A DNA stretch of 64,000 bases from Linnemannia elongata (Eukaryota > Mortierellomycota > Mortierellomycetes > Mortierellales > Mortierellaceae). The stretch is taken from contig JAXBDG010000003.1 in assembly GCA_036320915.1 (NCBI GenBank), positions 2,728,001 to 2,792,000 on the forward strand, read 5' to 3'. A program made the position numbers and the translations under genes. The stretch's first letter is position 1. Each line of letters opens with the position of its first letter. Shown piece by piece: positions 43,966 through 55,067 of the stretch. Under the pieces are notes generated by a model, which was not told the origin of the DNA, did not search any database, and worked only from the letters and a program-made list of their open reading frames with translations.

Positions 43966-44157
43966 TGTTGGTGCTGAAGTGACAGTAGACTGGGAAAGTA
44001 AATGTAGATGAATGAAGGAGATGGTTGAATGGAATGGAATGAGTAAAGGGAGAGGATGACGGAAATGGAGATGAGGAAGACAAGGGAGGAAAAAAAATAA
44101 TTAAAACGGACGGGAATGAGGTGCCGGACTTTCATTTCCTTTTTTTCCTTTGGGCAT

Positions 44158-44560
44158 TTGTACGACCATGTCCATACTTAAGCATTTGCTTCACCTTTTG
44201 TTGTTATCGAGGCAAGATAAGCGAGAATAAACAAGGCAAGCCTTGTCTTCTACATGCAAGTGCCTAACGGCTGTTTCTTTTTCTGCATCCGAAGTGTCTG
44301 TGGCGAAAAGGTCGTATTGGGGATATTGGTCTTCGTCGCTATCTCTGTGAGGCAAGAGAAGCACCATTCTGGAAGTTTGCATATCAAAAATATGAAGAGA
44401 GGATTGACACTCGAGCTGCTCTTAATTTCTTTTTGCTCTCTTCCTTCCCGTCACCTTTCTCTCAGCGTTACGGATTGGCGATAGACATTTTCTTTTGTGA
44501 GCAATCTTTCTCCCATAAATCACTATTCCCGTGCATGCACCTTGCGAACCCAAAGACCAT
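44158..44560 (-). promoter_or_regulatory. Upstream region of monooxygenase B, shared with A
   Basis: It carries the same two conserved blocks as 41275-41720, at about 195-230 bp and about 440 bp upstream of the ATG. Confidence 0.5.
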
Positions 44561-44684
44561 AAGGCAAAAGAGAAAATTAATTGATATTTCAGATGGCATA
44601 AAACGCGAAAAAATGCAGGCACCATCATCTCACACTTCCTGCCTCTGTTTACAATTCTTTTTGAAATGATATGTTCTAGTCATG

Positions 44685-44909
44685 TAAAAGAGCACTTGAA
44701 AGGTAGTTCCTCAATGTTACCCTTGTACAGGTCTCCATTTTGTTTCAGGTTCTCGTACACGCGTTGGCGGACGGTACAGTACGCCCCATCAGCTCCGACA
44801 ACAATGTCTCCATCAAGGCGTTGTTGTTGGAGAGGTGGATGGTGACTTTGTCGTCGTTCTCGGGAACATTGAGGACACGGTGATCAAAATGGATTATGTG
44901 AGCGTGAAC
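44685..44909 (-). pseudogene. Dead exon 3 fragment of a FAD monooxygenase
   Basis: It reads HAHIIHFDHRVLNVPENDDK and VTIHLSNNNA. After a one-base frameshift it continues DGDIVVGADGAYCTVRQRVY, then YKGNIEELPFKCSFT. It aligns with the middle of exon 3 of genes A-C (KRVLNI.EEDDKVTVHT.DNG, DIVVGADGAYSAVRQR). No flanking exons were found. It lies just upstream of gene B in the same orientation, so the original array probably had at least three members. Confidence 0.85.
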
Positions 44910-45469
44910 TGCCTATGTTCTTGTCATTCCTCTTTTTTGTATCACAACAGCTGTTGTCTTCCTTTCTTTCCGTTAGATGGAGTGATGGACTCTCGGCTGG
45001 CTTTGTAAGGCAATTGAGAACTACAATATATACTATTAACTAAAGGGAAAGTGTTTGAATGGACAACAAACTCTTCTGAAAAGGGAGACAAAGATGACGA
45101 GCACTGGTACTACACGGTGAGCCCCTGGATTGTTCTCATCTGGTCCCTGTCGGACTTTCTATCACAGCCTGTGACCACTTCCCTTCAGTCCGTGTATTTG
45201 GTATGTGACATCTGTGCTGTGTGAAAGTGCAGTTCTTCTTCGTCTTCTTCACCCCTCTTAACATCTCCGACTGCACTTGCCGCCGCTCACCACCCACCAA
45301 AGGGAACGAGACAGAAAGATAAATGTAACATGTAACTATTTGTTTGTGTTGGATTTCGAAACAAACATTCACGCACAGACATGCATATTTCATTTTTGTT
45401 TGTATCGCTGGTCGTTATTGAGGGTCGGGGCGAAGAAGCATGGCATGAGCTGCAACAACCGCCGTCTCA
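44910..45469. other. No gene supported
   Basis: Intergenic DNA between the dead exon and a transposase fossil, with nothing recognisable. Confidence 0.4.
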
Positions 45470-45840
45470 CTTGGATGGGTTCGTCATATCACCTTTACAA
45501 GGTGATATCCAACCAAGCGGGGCAATGCCAATCTGAGTGACCTCAGGAACTGGGCCTAAAAAAGCCTGATGGCAAGGCGTGGTTGGGTAAAGAGAATTAT
45601 CACATCCCTGATAGCTCTAGGAAGAAAGTCAACAAGCTCCTTATGTCAATGCATAGTTCAGGACTCGACCTGGACCATCTATGCCATTTCTGAGCAGTGC
45701 GGTGGACATTATATCCTCAAAAAAAAACCCTCCTACCCCTACTATTGCGAGCTGAAACTGATCAAAACGCCTGGGTATACGTCAAGGACAAGGTGATAGA
45801 ATTGACCAAGGGCCAACACAATTCCTTTCTCATAATTTAG
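45470..45840 (+). pseudogene. DDE transposase fossil, C-terminal part
   Basis: Frames combine to CGGHYILKKKPSY, then PYYCELKLIK, then WVYVKDKVIELTKGQHNSFL. This resembles the LPPYHCELNPIELIWxxVK end of a Tc1/IS630-type DDE domain (second Asp region lost, Glu replaced). It is not closely related to the 10647 transposase. Only a fragment remains, with stops. Confidence 0.45.
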
Positions 45841-45905
45841 TAAGCCGCGCGGAAAAGTGGAGATGGCTATATTTGAGAGGCTACAGAGGTCATATTTTTG
45901 ACTAA

Positions 45906-46112
45906 TCACTCATCGCTAACACAGCAGGCGGCGATCTTGTGGAGGCAGCACATGGGGAACATCTCCTTGGGGACGGGGAGGAAGTCAGGGCCTGCCATCT
46001 CTTCTGCGACGGCGGCAAGGGTGACATGGCCGCCAGCGGGGGCAGCGCTGGTCATGGAGACGAGGGCAAGGGCGGCAACGGCAACGTAGGCGATGTAGGT
46101 GTGGGCGAGCAT
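45906..46112 (-). CDS. Small Cys-rich secreted protein
   Basis: A 68-residue frame has an ATG at 46112 and a TATA box at 46191-46197. The signal peptide is MLAHTYIAYVAVAALALVSM with TSAAP at the likely cleavage site. The mature peptide is about 44 residues and ends MCCLHKIAACC followed by VSDE; the two Cys pairs are its only cysteines and could form two disulfides. It lacks the eight-Cys hydrophobin pattern. The role is unknown; small secreted Cys-containing proteins in fungi are often effectors or antimicrobial peptides, but nothing here shows that. Confidence 0.65.
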   Translation of the reverse strand: MLAHTYIAYVAVAALALVSMTSAAPAGGHVTLAAVAEEMAGPDFLPVPKEMFPMCCLHKIAACCVSDE

Positions 46113-46190
46113 GTTTGGGATTTTGGATGTGTGAGAAGTTGGGTTGGTTTCTTGAGTGAAGAAATAGAATAGAAGGGCGATGGTGGGAGT

Positions 46191-46197
46191 TTATATA
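46191..46197 (-). promoter_or_regulatory. TATA box for the 46112 secreted gene
   Basis: TATATAA on the minus strand, about 80 bp upstream of the ATG. Confidence 0.7.
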
Positions 46198-46869
46198 GAA
46201 ATTTCTGGTTCCCCCCTGCCCTTTTCAACTTTTTCGCAAGTAATGCATCTGAGAATAAAGCATTTGGAATGAAAGAGGCAATCTATCGTATGAGGGGATG
46301 GCTCGTTTGTTAAAGTGCTCTCTAACGCCCGGGTCCTTAAAAAAAACTTGCACCCCGCGGTTTTGGTTGTCAATGGAGTAATGCTTGTGAATGGAGAAAT
46401 GCTTGTGAGTGAGGAAACGATTGTTTTTTCCTTCCTTCCCTCAAAAAGGGATTTGTTATTGTGCATCACATAGATCCCTCCAGTGAATCTCCATTTCAAA
46501 CCGATTAGGGCGACCATAACTTGGTTACCACACCATGTCCAAACTGATTAACATGTCCTTGTTTTCTCGCATAAAAAAACCCCAAGAACGTGTCTTGCAT
46601 GCACTGCTTAAATTTCGGCTCCGTATCATTGCGAAAAACCAACACACTCAACCCGCCCTGTCGTTAGCTGAATGTATACCCAACATTCTGTTCTATGCCG
46701 CTTTCTCTTGCCGACATGAATGTAGAAATGCACTGGTAACCCAAGCCCCCTCCCTCAGGAACAACTAGGCCTGAAAAAAATTGTCTCAATCACTGTCCGC
46801 ATGTGAAGTCATAGCCGCGGGCTCTATTTAACCGTTCATTTTTTGTTCGTGCGTGTTGCGGCGGGTTAA
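46198..46869. other. No gene supported
   Basis: Intergenic region without recognisable coding sequence. Confidence 0.4.
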
Positions 46870-46989
46870 GTTATGCCCAGTGCACGATTAAAGGATGTAT
46901 GGGAAATAATGAGAGCAAAGAGAACAAGGTTGTATGCGCAGGGTATTGGCAAATTAAGAAGTGACTGGCCCGGTACCTTTTCGAGCTAC

Positions 46990-47590
46990 ACACATTCCAT
47001 GACTCAAACTTTGTTAGATCATGGCGTGGGTGCGTGCGAGATCACAGTTTACGGTTGGAAAACACTACACACAGTACACAAAAAGATCTGGGACCTGAAA
47101 AATGAATGGATGAGGTAAACGGTTAGAAAGAGATTGGGCGAATTGCATGAAGAAGTGCGGATTAGAATATGCGGGGGTTTGGGTGAAAGCAAGCTAAAGG
47201 CTGACTCCAACACTGTCAATACGAACCGGCGCCTCGAAACGTGCATGGGCGTCGGAAGCTGTTGGAGAATGACAATGCAAAGTACACGAAAAAGGGTGGG
47301 GCTTGGAAAGGATCATAGGTGTGGGCAACTGTAAGGAAAAGAGTGCGCAAAGGCATGAGAAAGAGATGAGGCTTGGAAACGCGCAAGGGTGTGAGCAACA
47401 GTAAGACAAAAGACTACCCTCAACCCAGTGAAAAAGAACCGGGACCTGGAAACGTGCATGGAGTGGGAGCCGGTTGGAAAAAGTTTGTCCGCGGTGCATG
47501 AAGATGAGATGCGGAATAGAACATGCATGGGCGCGTGCAACTGAACGAAACATAACATGCAAAGCGAACAGAAAGTGAAATGAATCAAGA
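46990..47590. repeat. Degenerate tandem array, unit roughly 80-100 bp
   Basis: Phrases recur in order with spacing of roughly 80-100 bp: GGAAACGTGCATGG or GGAAACGCGCAAGG, then GTGNGNAACNGTNNG, then GAAAAAGNGNNG and GCATGA. At least five diverged units are visible. The frames that cross it mirror the repeat (for example repeated MHVSRR or HARFQVP phrases on the minus strand) and do not look like a real protein. Confidence 0.55.
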
Positions 47591-50250
47591 TATGTGCGAG
47601 ATTTTGAGCATTTGAACACACTGTGCAATCACATTGGTGTATCGGAAGTATCCTAGCCATGCTCCGATTCTCTCACGCAAAACATTCTGGTCTATGAGCA
47701 GGGAGCCCCGGTAAGCATCAATGCAGAGGCAGTGGTTGCTACAGTGTAAGAGGAATGTTCTAACACTCTTAAAGGAATCTTTGAGTTTGCCCAATTCACG
47801 TGACTTATGGGACTTATGAACTTTGAAACGGTTTTACGTTTCTCTTTTTTGTTTTCCCTCTTTTCGGACAATTCTCCCTCTTTTCGGACAATTCTATCTC
47901 TTTTTTTTTTGTTTTCGGACAATTCTCTCTCTCTTTTTTTTTTCTACCCTCTCCTTTTTTTACTTATTTTTCGTTGCATTTCTTGAAATCCCTCCCTCCT
48001 TTGTGTTTTCGTTTCCTCACCCTCTCTTTCCGCTCTTTCATCTCTTTCTCTTCCTCCCTCTCTTCCTCCCTCTCTTCCTCCCTCTCTTCCTCCCTCTCTT
48101 CCCTCCCTCTCATCCCTCCCTCTCCTCCCTCTCTCTACCTCCCTCTCATCACTCTCTCTCTTTCCTCTCACTCATCATTCTCTCTCTACACTTCATACAA
48201 TGTTGTATCATGTTCCTACTACTGCTTCTATCGTCACTCCTTATTGTGGATGGTAGGGAGCCTATTGGTACTGTTGGATGTCGTTGCGGCAACGTCTCAA
48301 GCGGTTTTATAAACCGTTTATTTAGAGACCGCGTTATCAGAGGCGACAGATTGTGTAAAGATCCTAGCTCTCTTGAGTAAGTTGACCTTGAGAATGGCCA
48401 GCAGGCTCTTGACTATGAGAAGTCGACGATGCTTGGTGCTGGAAGCAGCTGTCGTTAGCATGGCGATTGATTCGTTTCTCAAGCATTGTGATTGAAGGTT
48501 CCCTCTTTCCTTTTTTTAATCGTGTCATTACATATTGAATAGACTTTTTTAAACACTCGCACGCATAAACCTTCTTTACGTTTTTTTTTTTATTATTCCT
48601 TTCTTATTCCTTTCTTATTCCTTTCTCATTCCTGTCTTTTCTTTGCTTGGTTTGGCTGTTAATGTGCCATGCAATGGGTGTGCGGCTCACCGTTGTTTTG
48701 TATCTTATTTTGGGTGGGCTTAGTCGTTTTCACTTCTGTGATGACATCTATGCAAGGCGATGTTGTGACTGCCCCTTTTTTCTGATTGTCCAATTCTATT
48801 GTTGCCTCTGATCATCCGCGGCCCTTACTGTTGTTCAAGTTTCCCGATGCCTTTTCATTTTTTGTTTCTGACCACCATGTTCCTGTATTTAGAGTGCGTT
48901 CACTGGACCTATTTTTTTTCTCCAAGTGCCCCATTGTCTGTTGATGGTCGATCATTGCGGATTTAGCCTTTTGTTCGCGTCTCCTTCTGCCAATTGAAGA
49001 TTAACATTTTTTTTTTTTTTTTTTTTTTTTATTGCACCAATGCATTGTCCATTGTAAATACTGCTTTATTCTCAGTGGGTGCATTGGCAATCCAGCTTAT
49101 TATTAACCATGTCAGTTAACTTTATATTGAAAATGTTAGTGTATATGAACTTGATAGTCAATGTGAAGAAAGAGACCGTTCTCTATTATGCACGGCTATA
49201 TGCTTAATACACAGGAGCAGCCATACAGCTAGGGACATCAGTACATAGGGGCTGATGTCTCATATAATGCACTTCATTGAAAAAAAGGGTAACTAAAATA
49301 CACCCGTGCCATAAAAATAAATGCCTTGAGGCCTACACCATATTTTTTTCCTTTTTTTTCTCTTATTATGTTCCTTATTCCCATTTCTCTCAGAACTGCA
49401 ATCTTTATCTCTACTAATCAAATTAACAATGGAAAAAGCACCCTAAGGAAATAATAAACCTCCTTCTGAACCAAGGTTTCCAATTATACTTCGCGATAGG
49501 ACGTAGGTTGGAAGACACTTACGCTCTCTACTGTCTGTTATGCGCTATACTGATTGTTAAGTTTATTGCTTTTTTTCAGTTCACTCCATATTAATGTTTT
49601 CTGTCCATTTCTGTTTTTCCAATTAATACCCTTCCTTTGCCTTTCCCAGGGGAAAGGTATCGTCTACGCGTCATGTAATTCCCTCTAAAAATAATCACTT
49701 CACTCGAAGCTTGACAAAGACAGAGGAGGAAAAGGTGTGGAAGATGAGAAAAATGCCGATGGTATGGAGGGCGTGGAGGAACTAAAGGGGGGAGAAGAAG
49801 ACTACATTACGACGGTGATGTCAATACGCATAAACTAACCACAGGACATCCAACCGCCCATTTTCTTCTCCCTCGACAGTGCGGCCATTTCCCTCTACTT
49901 TGCACACATGCCCAACTAAAGTGTTCAGCATGAGTGATAATACTTTTTGTGATTTCGACTTTGTTTTTGAAATGCTCATCCTAACTCTTACGTTCATCCC
50001 CCAGATCTTTTTCGCCTGTATTTTATTTCTAACTTTTTGCTCTCACATCGCCATTAACGTTAGAGGAGACGATCACGAACAAACGCGCTTTGAACATCTT
50101 GGCGTCAGTTTGATCACATAAATAAAATCAGGTTCATATATCGTTCGCTCTTTAATCCACCTTTCTTCACTTTTCTCTCTTCCATCATCTATTCTTTCTA
50201 TCGCTCCTCCAATCACCTGTTAGACGTCACCGGCAGGACAAAACAATAAT

Positions 50251-51266
50251 AAGAGAGGCAAACGAACTCCACTAGCAACTGTCGTCCATGATACCCAGCA
50301 ACTCATTCAAGGACATTCCATCAGAGAAGTGGTCAACTCAGACAGGATCTCGCTCGGATCTACAATTAATATCAGGAACAGGAACAAGAGAACATTCTCC
50401 TCCAAAAATAAGTCCACTTAACAAGATCTCCCCCGAGAACAAAGGAAGCGCTCTTCCATCAATTCAACACAGGCCGACTGAAACCATGTACGATGGCCAA
50501 CGGTTCATTCAAGAAACGGGAGGCGTGCAGGTGCATGTCGAGACGATCCGACGGAATCTGCGAGGCGAAAGAATCCGGGCACGCGTGCAACAAAGGAGGC
50601 TTGATCTCCAACCCAATCCATGTGTGGGATCGGCTTGCATTTGTCCGGTCACACATAGACTGGACAGTGGCTGACTGGAAGCGAGTCATGCTCACTGATG
50701 AGGGCATTATCAGCTGCGTGGGCTCCTTTATCAGGAAGTACAGCGACCGAGAGCACAGCTGTCTGCAGCTTCATCAAATCTGCACATCGCTACAAGGTGG
50801 AGAGGGAAAATGCTGATCAGGGGATGCATTACTCTTTTTGAACCAGGAGACCTTTCCGGGTACATGGGTTGTTGGATTTGGAATTCTTCTTTACCATCGT
50901 CAACGATTATGTTCTAATCTCATACATTTGGCACGGCATGTATCCTGCGGAATCAAACCTTCAGAAAGACAACTCTCAGGTTCATACTGTAAACGTCGTA
51001 CAACAATGGCTTGCCGAGCAGTAGTTTACTGTTCTTGAGGGGCCAGCCAACTCTCCGGACCACAACATCATCTAGCACGTCTGAGGCTCTATCAAGCATA
51101 AACTCGCCCAAGAGCTGGCGCCGAGAAGCATGAAAGATCTCTGGGAGCGCGTGCAGGATGTTTGAGCAACTCTCCAGGAGGACTGCCTGTATGACCTATG
51201 CTAGAACTTGCCCAGACGCATGAAGAAGGGGGTCCGAAACAGAAGATGGTACACCAAATATTAATC
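50251..51266 (+). pseudogene. Fossil Tc1-type transposase inside Helitron copy 2
   Basis: It has the same order of motifs and the same stops as 15600-16615 (VETIRRNLRGERIRARVQQ, TVADWKRVMLTDE, GPANSPDHNII), showing it was already dead before the Helitron duplicated. Confidence 0.7.
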
Positions 51267-51900
51267 GGCCACGCCACAATTGATCAATAAGCATTAAGAA
51301 ACCAGATGAATTTGATATCATATCCAGAACGGTTTAGAGTTTAACAGGGCGTCAAGAATGGGCATAAGGATGATAGAGATCTGCGGGGTGAATGCAAGGA
51401 AGGAGATAAATAAGGTACAGGAGGGCAGAGTATTTAAATGTGTGAGGCCAGGTCAAAAAAGGAAAAAAGAACAAAGGAAGAACAAGGAATACAGCTAATG
51501 AGCAAAAACGACTAACAGAAAAAAGTGTCATGGATATTATATCTTCTGCCACGATAAGTGTCGGGAATGAGGCGATGATGGAAGAGAAGGGAAAAGAAGA
51601 GAGGAATGGCGAGAGAGGAATGAAATGATGGTGAAAATGAGGAATGCAAGAAGGAGAATATTTTCCAGAGCCGCTAAGTAAGTGACATGAACGACAATAT
51701 GGAGCGACACAATAACCAAACCTGAACTGCGGCCAAATTCTTATCTCGGTGTGGGATAATGAAAAAGAGAGAACAATTTGTGGCAGCAATGTGAGGAACA
51801 TAATGAGTTGCTCATGAATAAAAGCAACATCATGCCAAGTTGGTAGAACATATAAGACACTAATACAGTTCTTTTTTTTACTGTGACATCCATACAGCTA

Positions 51901-52781
51901 TGCCCAGGACATTCCCCTACCTGTATCTTACCCGTTGTCCAACAAAGCCCGGGGTATTTACGCCACTTGCGGGAAAACATCACACCTCACAAAAGCAAGT
52001 CGCCAATATCCCTCCAACACAGTTCACAATATATCAGTTGCTTGGCGGCCATTCACACAGGATCTCATTTGCGGACCAAAATTTGACGAGAAAGAGATGC
52101 GCCATAACTTCCAAGCAATAACAGAGGGGCCACACTGCTACGCTTTGGTATGGATACAAGTACGCTCATCCGGCTCAAAGACCAACCCAGTCTTCTCGAT
52201 ATGTTACAGCAAGGGACAAATCATCCTCCCTCACATCACGCCTTACGACAAAATTATGGATCTGTTGCGACGCAAAACATTCTGTCGCAAAATCAGAAAT
52301 ACAACTCAGCAATGGCGTTTGCCTCTACGATGCAGTCTGGACCAAACTCTTGCCAACACTAAGAAGGGCGCATTCACCTTTCGCACGAGCGGACAAATTA
52401 TAGCACACTAGACGACAATGGCCTCCCACAACATATCATTAAACTAAATGTCGGTCAGCCAATAATCCTTTCACGCAATGTCTCAACGAGAAGAGGAATG
52501 TGCAATGTTACACGACTACAAGTATCAAAACTGGACGAATACATCATAGAAGCAAAGATCGTTACAGTATCATTCAACTTCGTTCTCATCACACGAAAGC
52601 CACTCTCCTCAAAAGACGACGGCACCACACTAATTAAATTCACACGCTTGCAACTTCTAATCCCCGACCTGCTTTCGCACTTACCATCAACAAGGCGCAA
52701 TGAAAATCAATAACAACAACAGGTGTCTATCTACACCAAGCTGGGTTTTCATATGGGCAACTTTATGTTGCACTATCATGT
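51901..52781 (+). pseudogene. Rep/helicase remnant of Helitron copy 2
   Basis: Counterpart of 17250-18130: Helitron N-terminal motifs (YNSAMAFAST, FTFRTSGQIIAH) fused by deletion to a PIF1 C-terminal part (IIKLNVGQPIILSRN). Confidence 0.75.
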
Positions 52782-53093
52782 TCAGACCTTGACAACAAAT
52801 CCTTAGCCTTAACGCTCTAACAATTCTTCGACCTTCAAACACGCCAACAACACCCTTTACGACAGCCAAAGGAAATTACACCAGAAACATAGTTTTCAAG
52901 GTAGCACTTTAACCAGCACCCACTCAATCGAACGATCATACAGCAAACCGTTCATTGTTTACTTTGTACAGTACACTTCCAGGAATAAATGGACACAATA
53001 ATGCAACCCCCCAGGAAGAGAACAATTCAAGTGGCAACGCCCTAGTAGAGAGATAATCGAAATGAAATCTACTTCTTTACAACCTTCTATACG

Positions 53094-53100
53094 TATAAAA
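53094..53100 (+). promoter_or_regulatory. TATA box for the 53314 secreted gene
   Basis: TATAAAA lies about 220 bp upstream of the ATG and 48 bp downstream of the Helitron end. A GTAAGG at about 53216 and TTCTTACAG at about 53312 suggest a 5' UTR intron that ends just before the ATG. Confidence 0.7.
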
Positions 53101-53313
53101 GAAGGCCACTCTACCCATCATCTTGCATCACACATCCAATCCTATCTCAAGACTCAAGTCCGGTAGCAGCACTTGCAAACACTCTCCAAGTCCCCACTTC
53201 CTCCACCAAACTCATGTAAGGCTATATGACTGCACTGCCGCAAAATGCCATGGTAGCTGTATTTGCTCATTAAGGTCCAATTTCTTCAGCTATTAACTTA
53301 TAGTTCTTACAGC

Positions 53314-53625
53314 ATGTTCAAATACGTCTTAGTCGCCTCAGCCCTCGTCGCTGTCAGCTCTGCCTACAATCTGTTGACAGTCTGCAACAACGCCAACTTC
53401 AGCGGTAACTGCGTTACTTGGACCGGAAACCTCAACACTTGCTACGGTGTTGGCGAGTACAACGATGCCATCTCCTCAGCCAAGGTCGAGGGAGGCATTG
53501 TCTGCAGACTTTACCGCGATGGCGGCTGCCAGGGTGCTGGTCCCCTCATTACCGGTCCCGCCTACAACTTGCAGGAGCAGAACTTCAACGATGTGACCTC
53601 CTCCTTCTACTGCTACTTCACCTAA
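53314..53625 (+). CDS. Small secreted Greek-key (crystallin/I36-like) protein
   Basis: A 103-residue protein has the signal peptide MFKYVLVASALVAVSSA. The mature part has six cysteines in two half-domains: VCNNANFSGNCVTW, TCYGVGEYNDAISSAKVEG, then VCRLYRDGGCQGAG and FNDVTSSFYC. The G-N-C-x-x-W, Y-N-D-x-I-S-S and C-R-L-Y-x-x-x-x-C-x-G words match the beta/gamma-crystallin-type Greek-key repeat, as in the peptidase-inhibitor I36 group. The start at 53314 follows the putative 5' UTR intron acceptor. An AATAAA lies at 53697-53702. The 20174-20479 gene is a distant relative. A protease-inhibitor role is possible but not shown. Confidence 0.8.
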   Translation: MFKYVLVASALVAVSSAYNLLTVCNNANFSGNCVTWTGNLNTCYGVGEYNDAISSAKVEGGIVCRLYRDGGCQGAGPLITGPAYNLQEQNFNDVTSSFYCYFT

Positions 53626-54107
53626 ATGCTGGATACAGCGTTTCCAAAGTCGCTCTTCTGAATCTGAACTTACCGACCACAATCTTCGTGGTTGCAAATA
53701 AATTTCAAAGTACACTGAAAGCTCCTTCTGCCACTTTTTGACTCTCTGAAGATCTCTCTCACTTCAAACCTTTTCTCTATTTGACTTGTAAATGAAAAGC
53801 ATCGCCGCCACGCATTAAGAGTGGGTGGACTACATTCATTTTTTGAGCTGTAGAGATGGTTTTTTCTCAGAGATGCTTGGTTATTCTGAACGGTTAAATA
53901 TTCTAATAACATGAGGCAAGCCTTGGAAAAGCGGACTTTGAAGGATTAAAAGGTAATGTCGCTATGAACCGTTCTGTCCCCGTCCTTGCTCCGCCATCTA
54001 TTCAAGTGTACTACACTAACTGTGACTGCCACGTTAATGAACGGCATCTCTTGTGTCAAGTTCAAGTACTACAGCAACAACATTTCATCATTAGGGTAAA
54101 ACTAACC

Positions 54108-54167
54108 TGGGGGTGGTTAGTAAGTAGACATCGCATATGTAAAAGTCTACTTACTGACCACCTCCCC
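54108..54167. repeat. Imperfect inverted repeat, ~22-bp arms
   Basis: The arm GGTGGTTAGTAAGTAGAC pairs with GTCTACTTACTGACCACC across a loop of about 15 nt, with outer partial pairing. A single-arm relative (GGGTGGTCAGTAAG) occurs at about 60537. Confidence 0.8.
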
Positions 54168-55019
54168 TGACTAACGACGGTCTAAATCCAGCCCACGCTC
54201 CTTATTAGTGCTGAACAATTCAACGGTTACTTAATTCTGCTTCAGTGTGAAGGAAGCACCAACTGTTGTATCAACGTGGAATAAAGACAAGAGTGAGTTT
54301 AGTGTTTACGTGTAAAGAAGTGGATCTGTGCGCCAGAATGTGAGCTAAACATAAACGTGTCTTCTTTATTTGGCTCTGTGAGTAGATCTTGAGAGAGCTC
54401 CTGTCAGATAAAATATCACAAGTTAACTTTCATCAGCGTCACCAACTTCTAGTACCGACTGAGCCCCACATTCGCCTCCTGGAGAGTTCCAGAAGGTATA
54501 ACTCACACCTTAATAAAACTTAGCTATCTCTCGTTCCCTCGTACCTCCTCTTACATTCACTTTTCCGTTTCACTCGCACTCTCTTCCGCTTAGAGTTCAT
54601 CCCTCCTTTGCAGATTTCTTGATTCCTGTACTTGAAATGACGGTGATTATTTCAGGCCTTCTGTCGTAAAGAGCTCATAAATGGTTGTGTGTGTGTGGGG
54701 GGGGGGGAGGGTCGGAAAGTAGGCGAATGTCTTTCCTTAACTTGGACGACCACGAGGATTGAACTTCAAGGGTTTGTTGGAATGCGATGGGTTAGGGCTT
54801 GAGGAAATGGGGAAGTGGATGGGGGTGTTGCGGCCTTGGTGCATTATTGTAATGGAAAGAGGAGTAGAGGTAGTTTAGGTTACTGCGGTAATTTTAGGAG
54901 TAAAGTAGTGGAAGGTAAGGTGCGTGTAACAAGACGGCGGAAATAAGCTGGAGATAGGCACAGGGTGATGATGACAGGTGGGGCGTAGGAACCTGCTGAA
55001 AAAATCCGTGTTTATTTTT

Positions 55020-55067
55020 CGGATTTTGGTCGTTTGGGCTTAGCGGATTTTAGTCTTTTGGGCTTAG
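55020..55067. repeat. Two tandem 24-bp units
   Basis: CGGATTTTGGTCGTTTGGGC and its neighbour CGGATTTTAGTCTTTTGGGC, each followed by TTAG, are adjacent. Confidence 0.85.

Larger units (their letters stand above)
47756..53045 (+). mobile_element. Helitron copy 2 (5.29 kb)
   Basis: It matches 13104-18394 end to end; the only difference I noticed is a T-run of 24 instead of 25 (about 49007-49030). Flanks are unrelated to those of copy 1: AGAGGAA precedes the 5' TGTTCTAAC, and TAGAGAG follows the 3' CTAG. The insertion again lies between A and T. It carries the same dead Tc1 transposase and Rep/helicase remnants. Its 3' end is 48 bp upstream of the TATA box of the secreted gene at 53314. Confidence 0.85.

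Noticed and set aside
13104..53045. The two 5.29-kb repeats as long terminal repeats of one giant retroelement
   Set aside because: Unique host genes lie between them and no gag/pol lies inside; the ends obey Helitron A|T and CTAG rules, not LTR TG...CA with target duplications.
54600..54720. GTGTGTGT plus G-run as telomere-like sequence
   Set aside because: It is a single short simple-sequence run, not TTAGGG-type repeats.
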